Assembly: GCF_900106955.1 (NCBI RefSeq) | Contig: NZ_FNNI01000001.1 | Coordinates: 1 to 64,000, forward strand | Origin: Aidingimonas halophila | GTDB lineage: Bacteria > Pseudomonadota > Gammaproteobacteria > Pseudomonadales > Halomonadaceae | Length of the DNA stretch: 64,000 bases | Direction: 5' to 3' | In this document: positions 44,533 to 52,635 of the stretch, one piece after another | Layout: each line of letters starts with the position of its first letter | Position numbering within the stretch: the stretch's first letter is position 1 | The notes under the pieces: generated by a model | What the model saw: only the letters and a program-made list of their open reading frames with translations | The model's database searches: none | Told to the model about the DNA's origin: nothing | Made by a program: the position numbers and the translations under genes

Positions 44533-44996
44533 GCCTGATCCTCCTCTTGGCCAGCGGCACGATGAATCGCCTGGCGAATGCGGTTATAGGTACCGCAACG
44601 GCAGAGATTCCCGCCCATGGCTTCCATGATCTGGTCGTCATCCGGGTCGGCATTCTCCTTGAGCAGCGCCGTGGCGCTCATGATCTGACCGCCCTGGCAG
44701 TAGCCGCATTGCGCGACCCCAAGGTCCAGCCAGGCTTGCTGGACTCGGCGCCCAACCTCGTCATCGCTCATGGCTTCAATGGTCGTGACGTCCTTACCAT
44801 CGGCTTGCGAGACGGGGGTCACGCACGAACGAATCGCCTCGCCGTCCAGATGCACCGTACAGGCGCCGCACAGTGACATGCCACAACCGAACTTGGTGCC
44901 GGTGAGCTGTACAACGTCGCGTATTGCCCACAACAATGGCATCTGCTCCGGCACATCGAGGTCGTGCTCTTTTCCATTGATTGTCAGGGTTACCAT
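44529..44996 (-). CDS. Isoquinoline 1-oxidoreductase alpha-like (2Fe-2S) subunit
   Basis: A 155-residue iron-sulfur subunit. Eight cysteines form two [2Fe-2S] sites: a plant-ferredoxin-like [10 protein letters not shown] (about residues 38-60) and a [12 protein letters not shown] set (about 97-135). It transfers electrons from the molybdenum site of the IorB-like subunit. No signal peptide of its own is seen, so it would be co-exported with IorB by the Tat system. First gene of the operon. Confidence 0.88.
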   Translation of the reverse strand: MVTLTINGKEHDLDVPEQMPLLWAIRDVVQLTGTKFGCGMSLCGACTVHLDGEAIRSCVTPVSQADGKDVTTIEAMSDDEVGRRVQQAWLDLGVAQCGYCQGGQIMSATALLKENADPDDDQIMEAMGGNLCRCGTYNRIRQAIHRAAGQEEDQA

Positions 44997-45199
44997 CCGG
45001 TCTCTCCTCGCTGTCGTTATTCTGCCCCCTGCCGGCCATCATCGCCCCCTGGCCAGAGGCATCCTTCCAATGTAGCAGCCCCGTTTCGATGCAGAGGTGA
45101 GAAATCCACCATGGCATGATGGTCAAACCGCTCCTGTTCGGAGACCATCCCCTCTAACCCTCGACACACACGAACTCCCGACATATATGAGGTAGCCCG

Positions 45200-45973
45200 A
45201 TGGACCTTCCCCGTAACCGATTCAAACAACGACTCACCGGCGATGCGGCGCAATTCGGCTGCTGGGCCGGGTTCGGCAATGCCTATGCCACCGAGGTGCT
45301 GGCAACGACCGATTTCGACTGGTTGCTGATCGATGGCGAGCACGCGCCCAATACCGTGCCTTCCGTGCTGGCGCAGCTACAGGCTGTGGCACCTTACACA
45401 CCTGCGCCGGTCGTGCGACTGGTGGACCATGATCCGGCGCTGATCAAGCAGGTCCTGGATATCGGTGCCCAGTCGCTGATGATACCGATGGTCAACACTG
45501 CCGCCGACGCCGAATCGCTGGTCCGCGCCATGCAGTATCCGCCACGTGGCAGCCGTGGGATTGGCGGCGGCCTGACTCGCGCCACACGCTGGGGAAACGT
45601 CGACGACTACCTGTCGCGGGCGCACGAGGAACTTTGTCTGATCGTCCAGGTGGAATCCCGCCAGGCGCTCGACAACCTATCGGCGATCGCGGCTGTCGAT
45701 GGTGTCGATGCGCTATTCATCGGCCCTTATGACCTCTCCGCCGGACTCGGTCATCCCGGCAATCCCGGCCATCCTGAAGTTCAGGCTGCCATCGACGATG
45801 CCATACGGACCATTCAGATGATCGGCAAACGCGTCGGCGTGCTGGCCACCGATCCCGATGACGCTCGTCGCTATCATGGCATGGGCTGTGATTTCATTGC
45901 CGCGGGCATCGATATCCTGCTGCTCAAACAGGCTGCTGCGGAGGTCCTGGCTAGCTGTCGCGCGCCAGAATGA
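45200..45973 (+). CDS. HpcH/HpaI-family aldolase
   Basis: A 257-residue class II aldolase. It shows FDWLLIDGEHAPN (metal and base region, about residues 39-51), the RGIGGGLTRATRWG loop, and QVESRQALDNLSAIAAVDGVDALFIGPYDLSAGLG. Members cleave 2-keto-4-hydroxy acids such as 4-hydroxy-2-oxoheptanedioate or 2-dehydro-3-deoxyglucarate. GAGGTAG precedes the ATG. No neighbouring aromatic-degradation genes, so the exact substrate is uncertain. Confidence 0.85.
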   Translation: MDLPRNRFKQRLTGDAAQFGCWAGFGNAYATEVLATTDFDWLLIDGEHAPNTVPSVLAQLQAVAPYTPAPVVRLVDHDPALIKQVLDIGAQSLMIPMVNTAADAESLVRAMQYPPRGSRGIGGGLTRATRWGNVDDYLSRAHEELCLIVQVESRQALDNLSAIAAVDGVDALFIGPYDLSAGLGHPGNPGHPEVQAAIDDAIRTIQMIGKRVGVLATDPDDARRYHGMGCDFIAAGIDILLLKQAAAEVLASCRAPE

Positions 45974-46050
45974 CACGGAGGTGCCCACCACATTGCAGCA
46001 CGTATCCCGGCGACCGTTTGCGGACGCCGGGGCAAGATCCCGGAAGAACG

Positions 46051-47604
46051 TCAAGCGGCAGCTCGGGGAGAAAGCGTCTTGCTGTATAGGGCATTACCCG
46101 CAGTATCCATCAGCGTGACGGTCAACTCGTCGCTGTCACCATCGAGATCCACCTGGCCAAAGAACTGGTAGCCCCTTGAGGGTGGCAGGTTGGACTGCCC
46201 TTCCGGCGGTGCCTTCTGGTAGTGCACTTCCGGTCCGAAAGTTCCATCCAGTTCTCCCGGCCCGAACGTACCGGCATGCAGTGGGCCGCTGACGAATTCC
46301 CAGAACGGCTCGAACTCCTTGAAGCTCGCGCGCTCGGGCGAGTAATGATGCGCCGCGGTATAGTGAACGTCCGCCGTCAGCCAGACCACATTGTGAATGC
46401 CCTCATCGCGAATCGCCTTGAGCAGACGCGCGATCTCCAATTCGCGGCCGGCCGGTTCGCCGCCTTCAGCATTGGCGATCGCTTCGAAATTATCGCCGTC
46501 GGACACGACCAGGCCGATCGGCATGTCGGCCGCGATGATCTTCCAGGTCGCTTGAGAGTCACGCAGTGAGTCGAGTAGCCAGTCGAACTGATTCTGACCG
46601 AGGAAATCGGTATCGTCGGAGGCCGAGGTCTGACGGTTGGTGGTGTTACGCCCCCGGTAGCTGCGCATGTCGAGCATGAAGACTTCTAGCCCCGGCCCAT
46701 ACGGGAAACGACGGTAGATACGGTTGGGCGAGGACGGCATCTGACGCAGCGGCATGAACTCCAGAAACGCTCGTTTCGCACGTGCCGCCAACAGAGACAC
46801 TTGCGTTTCATTGTAACGATCGTCTTCGAGGACTTCTCCCGGATACCAGTTGTTGGTCGTCTCGTGGTCATCCCACTGTGCCAGCATGGGAATCTCGGCA
46901 TTGAAACGGCGCAAATTGTCATCCAGCAGGTTATAGGCGAATTGCCCGCGAAATTCGTCGAGTGACTCTGCAACTTTCACTTTTTCCGGCGTCAGCCGAT
47001 TGCGCCACGTGCTGCCGTCATCGAGATTCACCGTCTCTTCCAATGGCCCGTCGGCATAGACGGTATCACCGGAGTGGATAAAGAAATCCGGTTGCTGGCC
47101 TCGCATGGTCTCGTAGATCGTCATGCCACCCCGAGATTCGTCGATACCCCAGCCCTGACCCGCGGTATCGCCGGACCAGACGAAGCAGACATCCCGACGC
47201 GAAGCGGGGGGTAAACGACAGCGGCCTATCACGGGCTCGCTCTGGGCACCACGCTCGTCCAGGGCGGCGAAACGCACTCGATAGTGGAGTTCATCCATGC
47301 CCTGCAACCCTGTCACATCGAGCTTGGTCGCCATCCCCGTCGCGGGCAATGCGTCCGGTCCGCGCAATTGCACGGCATTACGGAACTCGGGGTTATCGGC
47401 CCACTCGATCCACATCCGCGCAGGACGATCCGCCCGGCTCCACAGCATGACCCGGTCCGCCATCGGATCACCGCTCATGACGCCACCGACCACGGCAGGC
47501 CGGCGTGACTCAGCCAACACGATCGACGGCGCGACCGTGACACTCCCGGCAACGACACTTCCCTGTACCCCCAACCTCAACAGTTGACGTCGTGACAGCT
47601 GCAT
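46051..47604 (-). CDS. PhoD-family alkaline phosphatase/phosphodiesterase
   Basis: A 517-residue protein. A Tat signal is at the start (SRRQLLRLGVQGSVVAGSVTVAPSIVLA). The N-terminal PhoD domain (VVGGVMSGDPMADRVMLWSR) is followed by a metallophosphatase core with VWSGDTAGQG, SGDTVYADGP, AQWDDHETTNNW and VVWLTADVHYTAAH. These residues bind the Fe/Ca centre of PhoD enzymes. It probably releases phosphate from organic esters in the periplasm. Single gene; expression under phosphate limitation is inferred, as no Pho box was identified. Confidence 0.88.
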   Translation of the reverse strand: MQLSRRQLLRLGVQGSVVAGSVTVAPSIVLAESRRPAVVGGVMSGDPMADRVMLWSRADRPARMWIEWADNPEFRNAVQLRGPDALPATGMATKLDVTGLQGMDELHYRVRFAALDERGAQSEPVIGRCRLPPASRRDVCFVWSGDTAGQGWGIDESRGGMTIYETMRGQQPDFFIHSGDTVYADGPLEETVNLDDGSTWRNRLTPEKVKVAESLDEFRGQFAYNLLDDNLRRFNAEIPMLAQWDDHETTNNWYPGEVLEDDRYNETQVSLLAARAKRAFLEFMPLRQMPSSPNRIYRRFPYGPGLEVFMLDMRSYRGRNTTNRQTSASDDTDFLGQNQFDWLLDSLRDSQATWKIIAADMPIGLVVSDGDNFEAIANAEGGEPAGRELEIARLLKAIRDEGIHNVVWLTADVHYTAAHHYSPERASFKEFEPFWEFVSGPLHAGTFGPGELDGTFGPEVHYQKAPPEGQSNLPPSRGYQFFGQVDLDGDSDELTVTLMDTAGNALYSKTLSPRAAA

Positions 47605-47811
47605 TCTGTTTCTCCTTTATGAATCATTCGTCCCGACAGTATGCCGTCGATCAGATGACAATCCCTTGGTATCCCGATGACGACTTCGAGGCATGCCGAT
47701 GACAGGCCCTGTCTACATACTTAACTAAAGTTTGCAGTATGGCCGTCGATAACCCAATAAGACCCGACAATCCCTGTATTGACCGAGGCGATAGGAGCCT
47801 GACTCAAGCCA
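47605..47811. other. Intergenic region between phoD-like and GGDEF genes
   Basis: A 207-bp divergent promoter region with an AT-rich block around 47715-47735 that could carry promoter elements for the diguanylate cyclase gene. No palindrome or small gene could be supported. Confidence 0.3.
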
Positions 47812-48609
47812 ATGCCATCAATCCATATCGCCGCTGTCGCAGCCGTTCTCGCTTCACTCACCACGGCGGGAGTCGCATTACTGGCAGTTCACTCATATTA
47901 CCGGCGCCCTTTGAAACAGCTGTTGCATTGGATGGATGAGGACATCTGTTCGTTTCACGATGACAGTGTCATCCAGCCACCGAGCTTTCGGATAAGTGCT
48001 CCGCTGATCGCTCGGATGGGTCACCGTATCCAGCAACTGTATGATGCCAATCTTCAGCTTCATCATCAGTCGATCAAGGATCCCTTGACCGGTCTCGGCA
48101 ACCGAAGAATGCTGGAACAGCGCCTGGAGATCGTATTGCCCTTGAGCCGTCGCTGGATGCGGCCGGTCTCGTTATTGATGATCGATGTCGATCATTTCAA
48201 GGAGTACAACGACCTATATGGTCACCAGGCCGGCGACGATTGCCTGTTGGAAATTGCCGATGTACTGCGTGATATCTTCCGGCGGGAGACCGATATCGTG
48301 GTCAGGCTGGGAGGCGAGGAATTTCTCGTTGTACTGCTCGATGCCGAGATGGAGGAAGCCATGCAACTGGCCGAAGCCATGCGCGACATGCTGGAGGCCG
48401 TAGGTGTCCCCCACGAGGGCTCCCATGTATCGAATGTGGTGACAGTCAGTATTGGCGTGACGACTACGTCACCCGGGCACCCCATCGAACTCGATCGCAT
48501 GATTGCCAGTGCCGATGCCGCTCTCTATCAGTGCAAGGCGCAAGGTAGAAACTGCGTGACCAATGACATCCCCCCTGCGGATTGGCAGGAAGGCTCTCAT
48601 TCAGCGTAA
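47812..48609 (+). CDS. Membrane-anchored GGDEF diguanylate cyclase
   Basis: A 265-residue protein. One N-terminal membrane segment (about residues 4-30) anchors a linker helix, and a GGDEF domain covers about 85-250, with DPLTGLGNRRML, MIDVDHFKEYND, HQAGDDCLLEIA and an intact GGEEF motif near 166. It should make cyclic di-GMP from two GTP. No sensory domain beyond the short linker is seen. Start 47812 is the only ATG with an upstream AGGAG, although its spacing is long. Confidence 0.85.
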   Translation: MPSIHIAAVAAVLASLTTAGVALLAVHSYYRRPLKQLLHWMDEDICSFHDDSVIQPPSFRISAPLIARMGHRIQQLYDANLQLHHQSIKDPLTGLGNRRMLEQRLEIVLPLSRRWMRPVSLLMIDVDHFKEYNDLYGHQAGDDCLLEIADVLRDIFRRETDIVVRLGGEEFLVVLLDAEMEEAMQLAEAMRDMLEAVGVPHEGSHVSNVVTVSIGVTTTSPGHPIELDRMIASADAALYQCKAQGRNCVTNDIPPADWQEGSHSA

Positions 48610-48626
48610 CGTAAGGTCAGTGCACA

Positions 48627-48705
48627 TTTATAACCCTAATAAGTTATAAATTGGTAATATAACCCATTCAATGAATATCCTTGAGTAATAACCAATTTGG
48701 GCTAT
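48627..48705. promoter_or_regulatory. AT-rich operator array with 29-bp periodicity upstream of the SatD gene
   Basis: The hexamer ATAACC occurs at 48630, 48659 and 48688, exactly 29 bases apart. Each copy pairs with a reverse half-site nearby: TTTATAAC/GTTATAAA (48627-48650, perfect eight-base arms), GGTAATATAACC (48653-48664, 10 of 12 palindromic) and ATAACC..GGCTAT (48688-48705). A larger repeat AATTGGTAAT/ATAACCAATT also spans 48649-48697. The block ends about 37 bases before the SatD ATG. It is probably the autoregulatory binding region for the HTH-containing SatD protein. Confidence 0.5.
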
Positions 48706-48741
48706 GATAAAGGCATCCACAGATCGCGGTGCCAGCATGCC

Positions 48742-49392
48742 ATGCCCAGACCGATTGCCGTACTGACCGGTGATGTCATTCAATCGCGCAAGATACCCGA
48801 CTCGAGGCGCTTGTTCGATGTGCTCGATACGATTCTCGCCCAACTTGCCGAGCGTTATGACGGCAAGGGCGAGCGCTATCGCGGCGACGGTTTCCAACTG
48901 GCGATCACCCAGCCGGAACGGGGATTGACCGCAGCCATCATGCTGCGTGCCGCCCTTATCCAGCATTCGGACGATGCACAGCGCTGGGACGCCAGGGTCG
49001 CGATAGCGATCGGTCGAAGCCAATGGAGTGACCAACAGCCGGTCTCGGAGGCCAATGACGATCCCTTCATTCGCTCCGGCCAGACTCTCGATGAGATGAA
49101 TGCTCACCTTGGGCTGAGTCTCCCAGCGGGCCAGGACAATGATTGTCTCGTACTGCTGACCCGTTTCGCCGATGAGATGATCGACGACTGGTCTCCCCAT
49201 TCGGCAGAAACGGTCCTGCTGACCCTGCAACATAACGAGTCGCAACAGGCCATGGCCAAGCGCATCGGTATCAGCCAGCCTGGTGTCCACAAGCGGTTAC
49301 GGCGAGCACGCTGGCCTCTCTTGTCCGATTACCTGGCCTTCATGGAGCAGCGGCTCACTCTCGCCCCTGTCACGAAGGACGGTGAACCATGA
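48742..49392 (+). CDS. SatD-family protein with C-terminal HTH
   Basis: A 216-residue protein. The N-terminal part is SatD-like (IAVLTGDVIQSRKIPDSRRLF, GERYRGDGFQLAI), resembling a nucleotide-cyclase-type fold. The C-terminus holds an HTH (HNESQQAMAKRIGISQPGVHKRLRRA, about residues 160-190). SatD proteins were named from a streptococcal Sat locus involved in acid tolerance; the biochemical role is unknown. Start 48742 is used; an upstream Met at 48697 lies inside the operator-like array. Its stop overlaps the DUF3307 start by four bases. Confidence 0.75.
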   Translation: MPRPIAVLTGDVIQSRKIPDSRRLFDVLDTILAQLAERYDGKGERYRGDGFQLAITQPERGLTAAIMLRAALIQHSDDAQRWDARVAIAIGRSQWSDQQPVSEANDDPFIRSGQTLDEMNAHLGLSLPAGQDNDCLVLLTRFADEMIDDWSPHSAETVLLTLQHNESQQAMAKRIGISQPGVHKRLRRARWPLLSDYLAFMEQRLTLAPVTKDGEP

Positions 49393-50141
49393 CCCCCATG
49401 GACCTCTCTTTACTGTTGGGCCTGGCACTGGCGCACCTCATCGGCGATTTTCTCTTGCAGCCCGGACACTGGGTCGATGCCAGACAGGAGCGTGGCATTC
49501 AGGCGCCGGAACTCTATCTGCATGCACTGGTGCATGCCGCCCTGTCCACCGCCGTTCTCACGCTAGCCACCCTGTCGGCCGCCAACGGGCCATCGCCTGG
49601 CATCGTCGCAGGACTAGTGATCGTTATCGGTGTCAGCCATACCTTGATCGATCTCGGCAAAGCCCGGCTGGCTCCCGACCGACTCCGCTGGTTTCTGCTG
49701 GACCAGGCACTGCATGGATTGGTGCTGGTAGGTGTCTGGTGCGCCTGGCTGAACAGCTGGCAACCACTGGTTTTCACCTGGCGCTGGCTGGCATCGCCGG
49801 ACATTCTGATGATCATCCTCGCCTACCTGCTGATCACTCGCCCCATGTCCATCGCCATCAACCTGGCGATGCAGCGCTGGAGTGCGCAGCTCAGCGAGCC
49901 GGGCACACTGGTGGCGGCCGGTGCCCGAATCGGCATACTGGAACGCTTCCTGATCCTGACACTGGTGCTCGCCGATCAGATGACCGCCATCGGTTTTCTA
50001 CTGGCGGCCAAATCCGTGCTGCGCTTCGGTGAGCTGCGCAACACGCAGGATCGAAAACTGACCGAATACGTCCTGCTCGGTACGCTGCTCAGTTTCTCCG
50101 CCACCATCGGCCTGGGCCTGATGGTGACACTGGCCCTGTAG
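49389..50141 (+). CDS. DUF3307-family membrane protein
   Basis: A 250-residue protein with about seven hydrophobic segments and the DUF3307 start LALAHLIGDFLLQPGHWVDARQ followed by HALVHAALS and HTLIDLGKARL. These histidine and aspartate residues in membrane segments recur in the family. Function unknown. It is translationally coupled to the SatD-like regulator by ATGA overlap, so the pair is likely a regulator plus membrane effector. Confidence 0.78.
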   Translation: MTPMDLSLLLGLALAHLIGDFLLQPGHWVDARQERGIQAPELYLHALVHAALSTAVLTLATLSAANGPSPGIVAGLVIVIGVSHTLIDLGKARLAPDRLRWFLLDQALHGLVLVGVWCAWLNSWQPLVFTWRWLASPDILMIILAYLLITRPMSIAINLAMQRWSAQLSEPGTLVAAGARIGILERFLILTLVLADQMTAIGFLLAAKSVLRFGELRNTQDRKLTEYVLLGTLLSFSATIGLGLMVTLAL

Positions 50142-50146
50142 GTCGT

Positions 50147-51163
50147 TCATCCGTTCTTGAACAATGCCGCATAGGCACTGAGCGCCGGAGCGCCACCCAG
50201 ATGCGCATACAGCACGCGCGCGCCGTCAGGAAATTCTCCATGACGGATCTTGTCGATCAAACCATGCATCGACTTCCCTTCGTAGACGGGATCGGTCAGT
50301 ACGCCTTCCAGCCTGCCACACAGACGTATCGCTTCCAGGGTCCCCTCGTTCGGCACACCGTATTCGGGGCCACCATAACGGGTATCCAACACCACGTCAT
50401 CGTCGGCGATGGAGCGATCCAGCTCGACGAGCGACGCCGTGTCACGAGCGATCCGCGTGATCTGCTCACGGGTCTGGTCCGGTTTGGCGGAGGCATCGAT
50501 ACCGATCACCCGGTCGGCCCGGCCATCGGCCGCAAACCCGACGACCATGCCGGCCTGGGTACTACCGGTCACGGAACACACCACGACATAATCGAACTCG
50601 AAGCCCAGTTCGCGCTCCTGCTGGCGCACTTCTTCGGCAAAGCCGACGAACCCTAGTCCGCCCCGAGGGTGTTCAGAGCAACCGGCCGGGATCGGGAATG
50701 GCTTGCCGCCCTGACGCTCCACTTCCTCCAGCGCATTCTGCCAACTGGGCCGGATACCAATATCGAAACCGGCGTCATCAAGGCGCAGCTCAGCCCCCAT
50801 GATACGTGAGAGCTCGATATTACCGACCCGATCATAGATGCTGTCGTCGTAACTCACCCAGTTCTCCTGAACAAGCACGCAGCGCATACCCAGGTGGGCT
50901 GCAACGGCGGCAACCTGGCGTGTCTGGTTGGATTGGATGCCACCGATCGACACCAGCGTATCGCACCCTTCTTCGATGGCCTGAGGTATCAGATACTCGA
51001 GCTTGCGCGTCTTGTTGCCGCCGAAGGCGAGTCCACTGTTGCAATCCTCACGCTTGGCATAGATCTCGACGTTTCCGCCCAGGTGATCCGTCAGCCGATT
51101 CAAGTGTGTGATCGGCGAGGGGCCGAACGTCAGGGGATAGCGGGGAAACTGCGCCAGGTTCAT
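50147..51163 (-). CDS. acdS: 1-aminocyclopropane-1-carboxylate deaminase
   Basis: A 338-residue PLP enzyme that follows Pseudomonas AcdS closely: [17 protein letters not shown] (PLP Lys, about residues 45-61), [38 protein letters not shown], and [20 protein letters not shown]. It converts ACC, the ethylene precursor, to 2-oxobutanoate and ammonia, a trait of plant-associated bacteria. The AcdS-distinguishing Glu and Leu near the C-terminus appear in [33 protein letters not shown] precedes the ATG at 51163. Divergent from acdR. Confidence 0.93.
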   Translation of the reverse strand: MNLAQFPRYPLTFGPSPITHLNRLTDHLGGNVEIYAKREDCNSGLAFGGNKTRKLEYLIPQAIEEGCDTLVSIGGIQSNQTRQVAAVAAHLGMRCVLVQENWVSYDDSIYDRVGNIELSRIMGAELRLDDAGFDIGIRPSWQNALEEVERQGGKPFPIPAGCSEHPRGGLGFVGFAEEVRQQERELGFEFDYVVVCSVTGSTQAGMVVGFAADGRADRVIGIDASAKPDQTREQITRIARDTASLVELDRSIADDDVVLDTRYGGPEYGVPNEGTLEAIRLCGRLEGVLTDPVYEGKSMHGLIDKIRHGEFPDGARVLYAHLGGAPALSAYAALFKNG

Positions 51164-51332
51164 ATCACTACTCTCCTTGGATGGGACTTCCTCTATCTTA
51201 TCCAAAGGTCGAATTAACAGGATTGCGTTTTTCCTATGAATCATTATCTAATGACGCAATAAGTGGGAAAATCACGATCTTTTTTTACGCAGAACAGCCG
51301 CTTCGAGAAATGAAACATCTTACAGTTTTGAC
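51164..51332. promoter_or_regulatory. acdS-acdR divergent control region
   Basis: A 169-bp AT-rich gap between the two divergent genes. In known acdR/acdS loci this region holds the Lrp-type AcdR binding box and divergent promoters. I see a T-rich stretch near 51280-51290 and a TTAT..AATAA imperfect palindrome near 51243-51262, but cannot define the exact box. Confidence 0.45.
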
Positions 51333-51809
51333 ATGACATCCCTGACCACCCAGGATCTCGACCGTATCGACAAGGCCATTCTCCGCGAACTGCAGCGGGA
51401 TGCCTCGATCTCGAATGTGGCTTTGGCGGAAACGGTCAATTTGAGCCCACCGGCCTGCTCGAGACGCGTTGAACGGTTAAAGCAACACGGCTTGGTCAAT
51501 GGCATCGTAGCCCATCTCAACCCCGACAGGCTGAATGCCGGGATGGTCGTACTGATCGGCGTGGTACTCGATCGCTCGACCCCGACCTCGTTCTCGGATT
51601 TCGAAACGGCGGCACAGCGAGTCTCCGGCTGCATGGAGTGCCATGTGGTCACCGGCGAATTCGACTATTTCATGCTGGTCAGAACGCGTGACAATCAGAG
51701 CTTCAACAAGCTGCACGCGGAGCAACTGCTCTACCTGCCCGGCGTGCGCCAGATTCGCTCGTTCATCGGTCTGCGTCAGGTGGTATCGACGCACCAGATT
51801 CCGCTGTAA
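51333..51809 (+). CDS. acdR: Lrp/AsnC-family regulator of ACC deaminase
   Basis: A 158-residue regulator with an N-terminal HTH (DKAILRELQRDASISNVALAETVNLSPPACSRRVERLKQHGLV, about residues 13-55) and a C-terminal RAM domain (VLIGVVLDRS, CHVVTGEFDYFMLVRTRDNQSF). Position divergent from acdS identifies it as AcdR, the known activator of acdS. AcdR responds to ACC with AcdB and to leucine in studied systems. No ACC regulator partner is seen in this window. Confidence 0.88.
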   Translation: MTSLTTQDLDRIDKAILRELQRDASISNVALAETVNLSPPACSRRVERLKQHGLVNGIVAHLNPDRLNAGMVVLIGVVLDRSTPTSFSDFETAAQRVSGCMECHVVTGEFDYFMLVRTRDNQSFNKLHAEQLLYLPGVRQIRSFIGLRQVVSTHQIPL

Positions 51810-51909
51810 GTCGCCACCACTGATGCGGGTGTCGCGCCTGTGCTTGGCGCGTTCCGGCAACATTGCTAGGGTGCCGATAACCGTCACCGGCGCTGTGGGA
51901 GTCATGATC

Positions 51910-52506
51910 ATGTCCATTCGTATCTCGACTTGCCAGGGGCAAGCCATCACGCCATACCTTGATGACCTGGCGCGGCTGCGCATCGATGTCTTTCGCGATT
52001 TCCCCTATCTCTACGATGGCGATTTCGATTACGAGGCGGACTATCTGAATCGCTATGCGGCCTGCCCCGACAGCCTGTTCGTCCTGGCGCTGGATGAGGA
52101 CCACGTAGTGGGGGCCGCCACCGGTATGCCGTTACGCGAGGATATCGAGGAATTCCGCTCACCTTTCGAACAGGCGGGCTACGATATTTCTCGCATTTTC
52201 TACTACGGTGAGTCGGTACTGCGCTCCCGATATCGTGGCCAGGGCATCGGCAAGGCCTTCATGCGCGAGCGCGAGACACATGCACGAGCACACGGTTTCG
52301 ATACCGTCGCCTTCTGTGCCGTGGAGCGACCTGCCGATCATCCGCTACGACCGGCCGGCTATCAGCCTCTGGACGGATTCTGGGAGTCCCAGGGATATCG
52401 GAAGGTTCCCGAACTGCATACGACCTTTCACTGGAAGGACATCGGTAACGATCACGAAACCGACAAACCCATGGTGTTCTGGCTGAAATCCTTGAACCAC
52501 CAATAA
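51910..52506 (+). CDS. GNAT-family N-acetyltransferase
   Basis: A 198-residue acetyltransferase. The acetyl-CoA-binding loop is SRYRGQGIGKAFMRERETHARAHGF (R/Q-x-x-G-x-G/A, about residues 97-121), preceded by FYYGESVLR. The C-terminal DGFWESQGYRKVPE fits the family end. Start 51910 has GGGAG eight bases upstream, whereas 51904 is too close. It lies between acdR and proS, transcribed with them in the same direction. Substrate unknown. Confidence 0.82.
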   Translation: MSIRISTCQGQAITPYLDDLARLRIDVFRDFPYLYDGDFDYEADYLNRYAACPDSLFVLALDEDHVVGAATGMPLREDIEEFRSPFEQAGYDISRIFYYGESVLRSRYRGQGIGKAFMRERETHARAHGFDTVAFCAVERPADHPLRPAGYQPLDGFWESQGYRKVPELHTTFHWKDIGNDHETDKPMVFWLKSLNHQ

Positions 52507-52635
52507 GGCGCTGGCGGTCCGAGCGTTTCCCGCAGCAAGGGGTTGCCGTACAATCGTGGGCAAATATCATGCGCCGGTGTCGACATGTACGCTGGCGCCA
52601 CCGTTGACCCATTTCACGAAGGAAACACCGGATCC

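Noticed and set aside
42202-44538. A 778-codon open frame on the plus strand opposite the IorB gene
   Set aside because: It is the antisense shadow of a high-GC gene whose minus-strand product has a Tat signal, cofactor motifs and catalytic Glu. The plus-strand product has no recognisable domain.
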